This document shows positions 34,757 to 46,122 of a stretch of DNA of 64,000 bases, in pieces. Made by a program: the position numbers and the translations under genes. The notes beneath the pieces are model-generated. The model saw only the letters and a program-made list of their open reading frames with translations. It searched no databases and had not been told where the DNA came from. Origin of the DNA: Kribbibacterium absianum (lineage in GTDB: Bacteria; Actinomycetota; Coriobacteriia; Coriobacteriales; Atopobiaceae). The stretch is from contig NZ_JASJEX010000002.1 in NCBI RefSeq assembly GCF_030067705.1, positions 248,001-312,000 of the forward strand, written 5' to 3'. How positions within the stretch are numbered: the first letter of the stretch is position 1; each line of letters begins with the position of its first letter.

Positions 34757-36811
34757 ATGGCTGAGAAGGTCAAGAACGTCGTGCTCGTAGGCCAAGGTGG
34801 CGTCGGGAAGACGATGGTGGCCGAGGCCATGCTGCATCTTTCCGGCGCGACCAACCGCCTTGGCGGGCACTCGGGCACCAAGCCCACGCTCGACTACGAC
34901 CCCGAGGAGGAGAAGCGCTCCTTCTCGATCAAGCTCTCCACTGCGCCGGTCACCTGGAACGGCTGCCGCCTCAACGTGATCGACGCCCCCTGCTACCCGG
35001 ACTTTGTGGGCGACGCCTATAGCGCGCTCGCCGCCTGCGAGACGGCCATCTTCGTGACCGACGCCGCAGCGGGCCCCCAGTCCACCACCATTCGCCTGTG
35101 GTACGCCGCCGAGGAGCTGTCCCTCGCGCGCGCCGTCTTCGTGAACCGCATCGACCGCTCCGAGGTCCCCTACGAGGACACCCTCGCCGAGCTCACCGAG
35201 CGCTTTGGCAGCCGTCTGGCCCCCGTCACGCTGCCCATGGGCACCGGCGCGGCGTTCGACGGCATCATCGACGTCATCCGCATGCAGGGGCGCCGTCTGG
35301 GCGCCGACGGAAAGGCCGAGGTCTTCGACCTGCCGGAGGAGTACACCGAGCAGGCCCAGGAGGCCCGTGACGCCATCGTGGACCTCGTGGTGGAGGCCGA
35401 CGACGACCTCATGATGAAGTACCTGGAGGGCGAGACCCTCACCACCGAGGAGATCGAGGGGCTGCTCGGCAAGGCCATCGCCGAGCGCATCTTTGTGCCG
35501 GTCTTCGCGGGCGTGGCCGTGCGCGAGGAGGGCATCGTCTCGCTGCTCGACGACATCGTGGCCTACTTCCCCGGCCCGGACACCTACGGCAAGGTGCCTC
35601 TGGTGAACGGCGAGCAGCTGGACGTGGACCCGGACGACGACCGCCCGGTGGCCTTTGTCTTCAAGATCCTCAACGACCCGCAGCAGGGTCGCATCGCCTT
35701 CATCAAGGTCCTCACCGGCACCATCACCTCGGGCACCGAGCTCACCAACGGCCGCACCCGCAAGTCCGAGCGCCTGAACCACCTGTACCGCGCCATGGGC
35801 CGCGACTTCACCGAGGTCAAGGGCGCCGAGGCCGGCGACATCATCGTGGTGCCCAAGCTGGAGGCCCAGACCGGCGACACGCTCTCCGCCACCGGCAAGG
35901 TGGAGGCCGCCGCGTTCCGCTTCCCCAACAGCCTGTACCGCATCGCCATCGAGGCCGACCAGCGCGGCACCGAGGACAAGCTCTACACCTTCCTTGAGAA
36001 GATGGCCGACGCCGACCCCACCCTCAAGATCGAGCGCGACGAGGACACCGGCCAGACGGTGATCTCCGCCATCGGCGAGGCGCAGGTCTCGGTGCTGCTC
36101 GACCGCCTGGAGAGCCGCGCCAACGTGAGCGCCCACACGGTGCCCCTGCGCATCCCGTACCGCGAGACCATCCGCCGCACCGCCACCGGCCACGGCCGTC
36201 ACAAGAAGCAGACGGGCGGCGCCGGGCAGTTCGCCGACGTGCGCATGCGCATCGAGCCCAACCCGGGCGGCGGCTACGAGTTCCTCGACGAGGTCGTGGG
36301 CGGCACGGTGCCCCGCGGCTTCATCCCCGCGGTGGACAAGGGCGCGCAGGAGACCATGCGCGAGGGCGTGCTGGCCGGCTACCCGATGATCGACGTGAAG
36401 GTGGCCCTCTACGACGGCCAGTACCACCCGGTGGACTCCAACGAGATGGCGTTCCGCACCGCCGCGCGCCTGGGCTTCCAGGACGCGGTGTCCCAGGCCG
36501 AGGCCGTGCTGCTGGAGCCGATGGCCAAGCTGGTGATCACGGTGCCCGAGAGCTACGCCGGCTCCGTGATGGGCGACATCTCGGCGAGCCGCGGCCGCGT
36601 GGAGGGCATGGACACCACGGACAAGGGCGAGGTCCGCGTGCAGGCCACCGCGCCGTACGCCGAGGTGGTGGACTACGCCACGCGCCTGCGCTCGCTCTCC
36701 CGCGGCACCGGTGAGTACACCATCGAGGTGGAGGGCTACGAGCAGGTCCCGCACGACGTGCAGGAGAAGCTGGCGAAGGAGTACCAGGAGCGTCGCGCCC
36801 AGGGCAAGTAA
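34757..36811 (+). CDS. EF-G-like translational GTPase (FusA2-type paralogue)
   Basis: This 684-residue protein has the EF-G layout: G domain with GQGGVGKT (12-19), domain II, III, IV and V. The switch II motif, DTPGHVDF in canonical EF-G, reads DAPCYPDF (76-83), so the catalytic histidine is a tyrosine, and the G4 motif is VNRIDRS. It therefore looks like the EF-G-like paralogue found in actinobacteria and is probably a ribosome-binding factor rather than the housekeeping translocase. AAGGAGG precedes the ATG at 34757. Monocistronic. Confidence 0.88.
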   Translation: MAEKVKNVVLVGQGGVGKTMVAEAMLHLSGATNRLGGHSGTKPTLDYDPEEEKRSFSIKLSTAPVTWNGCRLNVIDAPCYPDFVGDAYSALAACETAIFVTDAAAGPQSTTIRLWYAAEELSLARAVFVNRIDRSEVPYEDTLAELTERFGSRLAPVTLPMGTGAAFDGIIDVIRMQGRRLGADGKAEVFDLPEEYTEQAQEARDAIVDLVVEADDDLMMKYLEGETLTTEEIEGLLGKAIAERIFVPVFAGVAVREEGIVSLLDDIVAYFPGPDTYGKVPLVNGEQLDVDPDDDRPVAFVFKILNDPQQGRIAFIKVLTGTITSGTELTNGRTRKSERLNHLYRAMGRDFTEVKGAEAGDIIVVPKLEAQTGDTLSATGKVEAAAFRFPNSLYRIAIEADQRGTEDKLYTFLEKMADADPTLKIERDEDTGQTVISAIGEAQVSVLLDRLESRANVSAHTVPLRIPYRETIRRTATGHGRHKKQTGGAGQFADVRMRIEPNPGGGYEFLDEVVGGTVPRGFIPAVDKGAQETMREGVLAGYPMIDVKVALYDGQYHPVDSNEMAFRTAARLGFQDAVSQAEAVLLEPMAKLVITVPESYAGSVMGDISASRGRVEGMDTTDKGEVRVQATAPYAEVVDYATRLRSLSRGTGEYTIEVEGYEQVPHDVQEKLAKEYQERRAQGK

Positions 36812-36866
36812 CGGGCGACGCGGGCATTCCGTGCCGCAGCTTCCTTTTCGAACTGAAGCGCTGGAA

Positions 36867-36905
36867 GGCGCCCTCGGAGGCCTGAGGCCACCGGGGGCGT
36901 CTTTT
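36867..36905 (+). terminator. Terminator of the EF-G-like gene
   Basis: A 16-bp stem with G-U pairs (GGCGCCCTCGGAGGCC and its partner 36886-36901) is followed by TTTTCC. Confidence 0.75.
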
Positions 36906-37059
36906 CCGCCGCCGATCCCGTGCGCCGAATGCGGAATTCGCCCCTGCAGGCTCGTGGCGAGCGGGGCGCCCGTGACGGGCAGATAGCGGGAACTCGGGAA
37001 GGCGCTAGTGGTTATACAGCCGTTTACATTCCAGCGAAGCTTTCACAGCCTTTTACTGT

Positions 37060-37093
37060 CGGCCTAAAGCGTCGGTGGCGACGCTTTGGGCCG
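37060..37093 (+). promoter_or_regulatory. Long hairpin upstream of the giant surface gene
   Basis: A 15-bp stem (one G-U pair) with a GTGG loop. It has no T-run, so it may be an mRNA leader fold or a protein-binding site rather than a terminator. Confidence 0.4.
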
Positions 37094-37223
37094 GTGCGTT
37101 GTTTGCGCCCCTCATGCCCTGCGCAATCCGAAAGCGCGGGAGGGTGCCCTTGGGTTCTCAGACGACCAGGGGTGGGTTTTCGTGCGCTGAAGGGGATAAC
37201 GGCAGTGCCGAAATCCGGTTCTA

Positions 37224-37263
37224 GTTGAGTTCAACCTGCTGGTTATGGTTGATTTCAGCCTGC
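37224..37263. repeat. Tandem 16-base direct repeats, 24-base period
   Basis: GTTGAgTTCAaCCTGC (37224-37239) and GTTGAtTTCAgCCTGC (37248-37263) differ at two of 16 positions. The spacing of two helical turns fits dimeric regulator binding upstream of the giant surface gene. Confidence 0.4.
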
Positions 37264-37346
37264 CAATGTCAGAAACTGGCAGAACGCATCAGTGTCCAAA
37301 TGACTGTCTCTGCTGTTGATTGCACCCTAACTGGAGGAGAGAGGGC

Positions 37347-40300
37347 ATGGAGAGAAGCCGCATGTCCCGGACCGCAGGAGCCCACAAAAACCGCATGGGG
37401 GGGTCGCTCACCGCTAGCCCTTCTTGGGGTGCTGCTGGCTGTGACCCTTGTTGCCGTAGTGGCTTTGGGATCCCGTAACGCGCAAGCAGACACGGGGGAC
37501 CCCACGTGGACGGCCGACCCGTCGACGGCGGGCGACTACACCACCATCCTCGGCGATGACACGCCAATGAACGGCCGCTACGCCGGTCGCGTGTGGACCG
37601 ACAAGTCCGTTGAGACGGACCAGACGAACGGTGTTTTCAAAACCACGTTTAGTGCCTTGGGCTCCTCGCGCGTGATCAACTCGAGCATCCGGAACCCGCT
37701 GGACGTGGTGTTCATCGTGGACGTGTCGGGATCCATGGATCAGGACGGTAACGGACGCATTCAGGCGGCCACCGAGGCGCTCAATACTGCTGTGGGTCAG
37801 CTTATGAAGAGCAACCAGCACAACCGGGTGGCTGTGACCACGTTTGCTCGCTCGGATGGCAACAACACCAAGACCTTGATGCCCCTGGGACACTACAAGG
37901 CAAGCAATGGAGAAGAGATTAGCAAAGACAATGCTGCCTTCTCATATTCCCGCAATGGTAGCTTGAGTATCACGGCGCGAAATGCCAACAACCAGCTGGT
38001 CACCGGGAGTTCCTCTGTGACAGGTGGCACGAACACGCAGTATGGCATTTACGAGGGAATGCAGATTCTCGCAAATGTTTCCGACACCAAGCTTGCTGTT
38101 GGCACCACGGAGCTTCAGCGCATTCCGGCTGTGGTGCTCCTGACCGACGGCGCTCCAACCTTTTCGATCGATGAAGGGGACTGGTGGAATCTTGCTGGCC
38201 ATTCTCCCGATCAAGTAGGCCCTGGTAGCAATCCCTATTACGGCAATGGCATGCTCGCAATGATGGAGGCCTCCTACTGGAAACAGCAGATAAGCAATCA
38301 CTATGGCGTGGCTGGGTCCAAGTATGACACTCAGATGTTCACAGTGCGTGTTGGCAGCCTTTCTGGTAACAATCTTTATCTCGCCAATGTGACTCTCGAT
38401 CCAAATCAGTATCTTTCCACAAACAACACCATGTCGAACTCCATTAGAAATGCTTGGAGCGACTATATCAATAAAAGAACAACCACCGTTCAGGTTAACG
38501 ACTCACGTTGGGAAACCAATGAAATAACCCTCAACCATCCCACCAGCGACGACATCACCAGCCTCTACTACGCCGACGGTGCCTACACCGCAGGTACTGA
38601 CGACCTCGGCGGTGTGTTCGCGAACATCATCCAGCGTCTCCAGAACACTGCTTTCAACCCGGTGACCGACACCCTGGGCGAGGGCATGACGCCCCTCACC
38701 TACGAAGACCCCATCGGCGAGTACATGGAGGTCAAGGGGGTCACCTCCGTGGAACTCTTTGGTGAGGTCTACGACGAAGACGATGGCGTGACCTATGACA
38801 GCGCTACTGGTACCGTTTCGCTGCCCAATATCTCTCTCGAGCACCCGGTGTACAAGACTCCGTTCAGCCTCTCCGACATCGCAATCAAGGTGACGGAGAA
38901 GGACGGCAAGCAGACACTTACCTGCACGGTGCCTGCCAACGTGCTCCCGGTGCGCGTGGAGACCATCGACCTCGACGAGAATGACGATCAGACAAACTTC
39001 ACCTCCAACCGCGACACCAACGATGCGCGGCCCCTGCGGCTCAACTACACGGTGGGCTTTAGTTCGGATGTGCTCACTGATGGCAAGGTCGACCTCTCCA
39101 AAGTGAGCGCCGATTACAAGGTCAAGCATCGTCAGAAGGATGGCAGCATCGCCTTCTACAGCAACATCTATAACTCCGCGAACGTGCAAGACGACAAGAC
39201 TGCCGGCGCTGCCACTGCCACTTTCGCCCCGAGCAAGGACAACCGGTTCTATTACTTCCAGGCCAACCGGCCTATCTACGCCAGCGGCACTGAAGGCGTT
39301 CTGGGTAAGGATGGCAGCGTGCCCGACCAGCCCCTCACTACGCTCGACGGATGGGACGATAAGGCGACCTACTACCTCGTCATCGACTACCACGAACTGG
39401 GCGCCGAGCAGCAGGTGAACCGCGTTGTGGCCCGTACCGGCGCCGAGCTTAAGAAATCCGTGGAAGTCAAAGGCGGTCAGGTCGTCACGAAGGTCCACTC
39501 CCCACGCCTGGGCAACACCCATCACTTCACGCAGGAGAAGGAAGCGGCGGGGACTATTTCTGCCAATCCGACTGGTACCGCAGCTCTGGCGTACGCTCCC
39601 ACTTATCAGACCAGTGAGGGGACCACTGACTATCAGATCAAGGCCTACCTGGGCAACAACGGTCGTGTGACCGTGCCCACCACCGGCTTCTCGGTGAGGA
39701 AGGCCCTGACCATGGCCAATGGTCTTACCGCCCCCGACCAGGCCTTTGACTTCAACCTCGCCGTCACGAACGGTACCCCGGGCGATGTGGTCGTGACCCA
39801 AGCCGACGGTACCTCCAAGACGCTCACTCCCACTTGGAACAGCGGCACGACGACCGTCCAGCTCAAGGCCGGCGAGACCGTCTTTGTGGAGACGAGCCCC
39901 GGAGCGCACTGGACCGTGACCGAGACCGCACCTAATACCGAGGGCTTTAGCTTCGAGAAGGCCGAAGGCTCCTCCGGCACCGTCACCGTTGACCAGAATA
40001 CTCGGAGCGCCGAGGGCAACGCCACGGCCGGCGAGGTCCTGACAGCCATCTACACCAACAGCTACACCCCCGAGGTGGAGTGGCCCTCCGCTGACGGAAG
40101 CATTCCCTTTACCAAGACCATGACGGGCAACCTGGCCAGCGGTCAGCCCCGCGGCTTCGTGGCCGGTGACAGCTTTACCTTTACCCTTGAGGCCAACGAG
40201 GGCTCACCGCTGCCCCGGGCCAAAGACGGCGACGTGACCTTTGAGGTCAACGCCGTGGCGGTGAAGGTGACTGCGGTGAATACCGACGGAACCTTCAACC

Positions 40301-43300
40301 TCGAGATCACCACCCAGGGGGAGGGTCATTCCGTGACCACCACCCGGGCCAACGCGGGCTCCTTTGGCGCCGCCTTCTCGCCCATCGTCTTCGACGCCCC
40401 GGGCACCTATACCTACACCCTCTCCGAGGCCCGTGCGACGGCTAGCAACGTGGTGGCCGGCGTCACCTACGATGGTGCCAAGTACACCTACATGGTGACC
40501 GTTGCCGTCGATGAGACTGACAGGACCCAGCTCAAGGTGACCCACGTCCAGACTGACGTGGCCAACGCCACCGACCCCAACGCGACCGCTCCTTCTGTAG
40601 CCGATGACGGTAGGGTGGGCCCGGCAGCCTTCACCAACAGCTACGACACCGACAAGGTGGTGCGCCGCTTTGGCGTGAAGAAGACCCTGTCTGGCAAGCC
40701 CCTCGAGGCCGGCGCCTTCAGCTTTAAGGTGGAGGCCCAGGGCGCCCACGCCCTCACTGCCGGCGAGGTGGCGGACCTGACCGGCGGCGTGCCCAGCAAC
40801 GAGCAGGCTGCCGATTACGGCTACGCCGAAGACTCGACCCAGCCCATGCCCGCCAGCGACACCGCCACCAACAACGCGAGCGGCGCGGTGGACTTTGACG
40901 GCATCGCCTTCACTGCCGCTGACGCCAGTCTGGCCGGCGACGCCACGGATACGGACGCCCTCTCTCGCGGTGTGGTCTACAAGTACCAGGTGAGCGAGGT
41001 TGTGCCCGGGGATGCCGTCAGCAACGTCAAGGATGGTGTCACCTACGACACCACGCACCATGACGTCTACGTCTATTGCCACGTGGAGACCATCGGCGGC
41101 GTCTCTACCGTGCGCTCCCAGGTGATTTACGGTCACGACCACGGCACCCCTGACCCGACGACAGGTGTGGGCGTGATTCCTTTCAGCAACAGCTACGAGG
41201 CGCAGGGCGCAGCCACCATCTCCGGCACCAAGACCATCGATGGTCGCACTTTCCGTGAAGGCGACACCTTCACTTTCACCCTCTCCGAAGTGGTGAACGG
41301 CGTGGAGGGCCAGCCCATCCTGACAAAGGAGGTCCCCGACGGCCAGGCGGACAAGAACTCCCTCGATTTCTCCTTCGACCCCATTGCCTACAGCCAGGCC
41401 GGCACCCACACCTATCGCGTGCGCGAGGTCACTCCGGCTGCCGCTGACCGTCTGTCTAACATGACCTACGACACCACCGTGCGCACCGTGACCGTGACGG
41501 CTACGGACAACGGCAACGGAATCATTGAAACCGCCGTGGACTACGGCCAAGGGGCAATAGCAGCCGCGTTCACCAACACCTACACGCCTCCCACGGCCAC
41601 GGTCTCGCTGACGGGCACCAAGACCTTCAACGGCCCCATCACGGCTCAGGCTTTTGACTTCTCCACCTACCAGACCGGAGCAGACTTTGCGACCGCTGGC
41701 GTGACCCCTTCCCCCACGTGGGTGAACGCGAGCACTAACACCAGCACCAGCGACGACGGCTCCGTGACCTCCACGGCCACTATCCCGTCGCTGCTGCCGC
41801 AGGCGAGCTACGGTCCCGGTGACTACTACTTCGTGATCGCGGAGAACCGGGATCCCGATGACAACGGCGTCGCCTACGACGAGACCCAGTATCGGGTGCA
41901 CCTCAAGGTGGTCGACAACTTTGACGGCACTGCCACGCCAACGCTGACGATCAAGAAGGTGGTCAACGGCACCGAGACCGATTGGAACGCCGAGACACCG
42001 CTGGCCTTCTCCAACACGTACAACGGCAACACCCAATCCACCGCCAACCTCTCCAAAGTGACCCTGAACACCACTGTCCCGGGCGGCGGCTACCAGTTTG
42101 AGCTGCGAATCGAGCGCCTGAACGCCGATGGCACGTTCGACAGGCTCGCCAAGGCCGGCGAGGCTCATATGACCGACGTCACGGCGGATGACGACGGGGT
42201 CTATCGCGGCTCCAGTGCGGCGGACGGCTCTCTGCCTTTTGGCCAGATCGTCTTCCAGCAGCCGGGCACCTATCGCACCTCGCTCAAAGAGATTGTGCCT
42301 GAAGGCGACCGCATCCAGCTGCCCAACAACCACGTCATCGTGAACGACGTGGCCTACGACACGCAGGAAGCCACGCGCACCTACCAGGTGACTCGCTCGG
42401 GTCTCGGCCTCACCGTGAACGTCGCCGACTCCAACGGGTTCAACTTCGTCAACGATGGCGGCATTCCTGTGTCGAAGATCGTCACGGCCGAGGGCATGGA
42501 CGAGAGCCTGATGCCCAAGGGCCCGTTCACCTTCACGGTGAGCGGCCTCGGCGAGGATCAGAGCGCCTACCTGGTGCTTGACGGCAAAGTGACGACCCTC
42601 GCCAACGAGTCGACGTTCCAGCTTTCTGCCAACCAGACGGGCCGCATCTACGGCCTTGGCCAGGGTGGCTCGGTCAAGCTGACCGAGGAGAAGAAGGACG
42701 GCTTCACGCCGAAGGCCGCCGAGCTGACCGCTTCTGCTGTCACCGGTGGTGCGGCCACGCCTGTCGCCTTCGAGAACCAGTACGAGTCCAAGGGTTCCAT
42801 CGACCCGGAGGCGGCCGCGAAGCTCAACGTGACCAAGACCCTCACGGGCCGCCACATGACGGCCGGTCAGTTCACCTTCACGGTGGCGCCTGCTGACGAG
42901 GCCTCCCGCGCCAGGCTGGCGGCCACCGAACTCAAGAGCCAGGCTGCCGATACTGGCAAGGCCGCTGCTGCCGTGACCGACGACGGCAAGACGCTCGCCG
43001 ACCTCTTGGGCGCCGTGAAATTCACCCAGGCCGATGCCGGCAAGACCTTCACGTGGAAGGTGACCGAGAACGTCCCGCAGACCGGTGTTCCGGCTGGCTA
43101 CGCCTACGACGACTCCGAGTTCACCATCAAGGTTGCGGTGAAGGACAACGGCAACGGCACCCTCACTGCCACGCCTTCCGTCACCAAGGGCGACGAGGCC
43201 GCTGACGCCATCGGCTTCACCAACCGCTACAGCGCCGCTAGCGCCCAGGCCACGCTCCAGGTGTCCAAGGTGCTCACGGGCCGTGCGTTCGCTGCTGGGG

Positions 43301-45813
43301 AGCGCTTCTCCTTCGGTCTTGAGGCCATCGACGGGGCGCCCATGCCTGCCGCCGGCGGTGAGGTGACCTCCGTCGACACGAACCTCGGCCAGGCCTCCTT
43401 CGGCTCCATCACCTACACCCAGCCGGGCACCTACCGTTATCGCATCACGGAGCGCGCAGGCAATGCGCCAGGTGTGACCTACGACCCCACCGTGTTCATC
43501 GCGACCGTCACGGTGAGCGACACTGGCGAGGGACGCCTGACCGCCACGGTGACGTACAACGTCGAGAATGGCGCCACTGTCACCATCCCGTCGTTCACCA
43601 ACCGCTACAACTCGAGCGGCTCGATGAACGGTGTGGCCTCGGTGAACGTCTTCAAGACCCTCGCCGGGCGCCCGATGGACGCGAAGCAGTTCTCCTTCAC
43701 GGTGACGCCTGCCGATGACGCCTCGGCCGCGAAGGTGCCCACGCAGACCCTCTATTCGCTGGCCGCGGACGCGGGCAAGCGGGAGGCGGCCGAAACCGCG
43801 GACGATCAGCTGCTCTCCGAGGTCTTCTCCAAGGTGACCTTCACGGAGGCCGACGCCGGCAAGACCTTCGCCTGGACCGTTGCGGAGAACGCTCCGGCCG
43901 AGGACGGCTCCGGCTACACCTACGACCGCGCCACCCACAGGGTGGAGATCAAGGTGACCGACGACGGCAAGGGCACGCTCACGGCGCAGACCCTCGTTGA
44001 CGACGCCGTGGTAGACGGCGGCCATGCGGCGCTTGTCTTCAACAACGCTTACCAGGCCTCGAGCAACCCTGACGCGGCTGAGGGCTCTGGCCGCGTGACC
44101 ACCACCAAGACCCTGCTCAACCGCGACCTGGCGGCCGGCGAGTTCGCGTTCGTGATGCGTGACGCCAAGGGTGCCGAGGTGGCTCGGGCCACCAACGGCG
44201 CCGACGGCACCGTTGACTTCGGTGCGCGGACCTACACCTCGTCCCAGGCTCAGGACGACGTGGCGGCCGGTGTGGCCACGATGAGTCGCGTGGACGGCAA
44301 GCCCGTCTATCACTACACCTACACGCTGGTGGAGGACGTTTCCGCTCTGCCCGAGAACGTGACGGCGCAGCAAGCGGTCGTCTCGGTGACCGTGAACGTG
44401 ACCGACAACGGCGACGGCACCATGACCTGCGACGTGGTGTGGCCGCAAAACGGGCAGACCGGCTTCGTGAACGCCTATGAGGCCGACCCGGTGCAGGTGC
44501 AGGTGGCTGGCACCAAGGTCGTGGCCGCTCCTAGCGGCCTCTCGGTGCCCGACGGCATGGCCGGCGCCTTCACGTTCACGCTGGCCGACGAGGGCGGCCA
44601 GGTGATCCGCACCGCCACCAACGACGCCTCCGGCACCGTGGCCTTCGATCCGATCTCCTACACCCAGGAGGACCTCGCCGGTGCGACCGAGCGCACCTTC
44701 ACCTACACGGTGACCGAGGCGGGCTCCGTGCCCGGCGTCAGCAACGAGGGCGGCTCCAAGACGGTGCAGGTGCTTGTGACCCAGGGCGCGGACGGGCACC
44801 TTTCCGCCCGCATGGTGGGCGAGCCCTTCTCGTTCACCAACACCTACGGGGTCGAGGAACTGACCAGCTCGGTGACCGACCAGGTGAGCGTCACCAAGGT
44901 CCTGAGCGGCCGCGCTCTGCAGGCCGGGGAGTTCCGCTTCGAGCTGGTCGACCCTGACAGCGGCAACGTTGTGGCCACGGGCACCAACGAGGCAGACGGG
45001 CGCGTGACCCTCTCGGCCGTGACCTACACCGAGCCCGGCGAGCACGCGTACGAGCTGCGCGAGGTTGCGGGCGACGCGACCGGCGTCACCTACGACAAGC
45101 GTCTGGCCACAGTGACCACCCGGGTGACCGACAACGGCAAGGGCAAGCTCGAGGCCGTGCACAGCGTCTCCGGTGGCAAGGCCGTCTTTGAGAACACCTT
45201 CACACCGGTGCCCTATGTGGACCCGGCCTTCGGTGTGGGCGCCAAGAAGGTCCTCATGGGTCGCGACTGGACCGACGGCGACGCCTTCACCTTTGTGGCC
45301 GAGGCGGAGACCGAGGGCGCGCCCATGCCCGATCCCGTCCAAGTGGTCGCCACCAAGGACGCCCCGATGGGCACGTTCGGCGCGGTGACCTTCACCCAGC
45401 CGGGCACGTACAGCTACCTGGTGCGCGAGTCGGCCGGTGACGAGAAGGGCATGACCTACTCCAAGGCGCTCTATCGGGTGACCTACACAATCGCCCGCGA
45501 CGAGGCCACCGGCGAGCTTTCCGGCTCGAAGACCGTGACGCTGCTGAAGGCCCATGACGGCTCCGAGGCCACGGGCAACGCGGACGTCATGGAGTTCGTG
45601 AACACGTACGTGAAGCCCACAGAGCCGGTCGTGCCTGACAAGCCCACCGGGCCTGACAAGCCGGCCAATCCGAGCAAGCCCAAGCCGGTCTGGAGCATCC
45701 TGCCCGAGACCGGGGACGCCCTCGCGGCCCTGGCGCCGTGGCTGGGGGCCGGCGGCGGTGTCGCAGCTCTGGCTGCCGTGGCCGTGCTGCGCGGCGGTCG
45801 GCGGAAGAAGTAG
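37347..45813 (+). CDS. Giant LPXTG surface protein: VWA domain and ~14 pilin-type repeats, poly-G frame switch
   Basis: The ATG at 37347 (GGAGGAGAGAGGGC upstream) reads MERSRMSRTAGAHKNRMGG, then meets G7 at 37397-37403. The signal peptide (LALLGVLLAVTLVAVVALGS, cut after AQA) and ~2,800 codons lie in the next frame, reached if the run were G6. So as read the gene is OFF or needs slippage; the upstream frame-matched start has no ribosome-binding site. Next come a VWA domain (MIDAS DVSGS) at residues ~115-290 and about 14 FctA/Spy0128-like repeats. Each repeat has VxKTLTGR, an E near the VTEN motif and FTNxY, which can form Lys-Asn isopeptides. The C-terminus has LPETG (45700-45714), a hydrophobic segment and basic RRKK. 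Probable adhesin or pilus tip. Confidence 0.85.
37397..37403 (+). repeat. Poly-G tract (G7) between start codon and signal peptide
   Basis: Seven Gs follow AT of the in-frame ATG at 37395. With six the start-codon frame joins the signal-peptide frame; with seven it does not. The tract is a probable slipped-strand switch, although a sequencing-length error is possible. Confidence 0.7.
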
Positions 45814-46122
45814 CAGCTTCGGCCGAGGACGAGCATTTCGAGCGAGAGGGGCCCGCACCCAAGTAGGGAGCGGGCCCCTCGGCCATGCGAGAAGACATGC
45901 TGCTGCCCCGGCTCAAACGCGAGAAACGCACCGGCGTCAGCCCCGCACTCCCTAGTTGGCATGTCTTATGGCCCTCTCTCGTGGAAGGTCCATCGAAAAG
46001 CGCGGGAGCGCACCGGGGCTGCAGGGTGCGAAGGGTACATTCGTAGCCGGAATTCAACGCCGCCCCTCTTCACCAAAAGGGTCGGTCGCCACCATCTTTG
46101 GGACTCCCCGAAAGGAGCTGCG
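45814..46122. other. 309-bp intergenic region before the flavodiiron gene
   Basis: It contains the surface-gene terminator (45846-45880), then no clear motif until the AAAGGAG ribosome-binding site at 46111. I see nothing else firm here. Confidence 0.5.
45846..45880 (+). terminator. Terminator of the giant surface gene
   Basis: GAGGGGCCCGC pairs perfectly with GCGGGCCCCTC (11 bp) across a 13-base loop. There is no T-run. Confidence 0.6.

Larger units (their letters stand above)
36812..37346. other. 535-bp intergenic region upstream of the giant surface gene
   Basis: After a terminator (36867-36905) it holds a large hairpin at 37060-37093 (CGGCCTAAAGCGTCG and its near-complement, G-U pair included) and two 16-base direct repeats at 37224-37239 and 37248-37263 (GTTGAgTTCAaCCTGC / GTTGAtTTCAgCCTGC). 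It is likely promoter and regulatory DNA. The long open frame across its end has no ribosome-binding site, and I see no gene there. Confidence 0.6.

Noticed and set aside
37225-37346. Upstream start (about 37225) for the giant surface protein
   Set aside because: No ribosome-binding site, cysteine/tryptophan-rich non-signal sequence, and a better-supported ATG at 37347 reaches the signal peptide by a G-tract change.
40204-45858. Minus-strand open frame of nearly 1,900 codons opposite the giant surface gene
   Set aside because: Mirror of the repeat-rich plus gene; composition is artefactual, and no start site or motif is visible.
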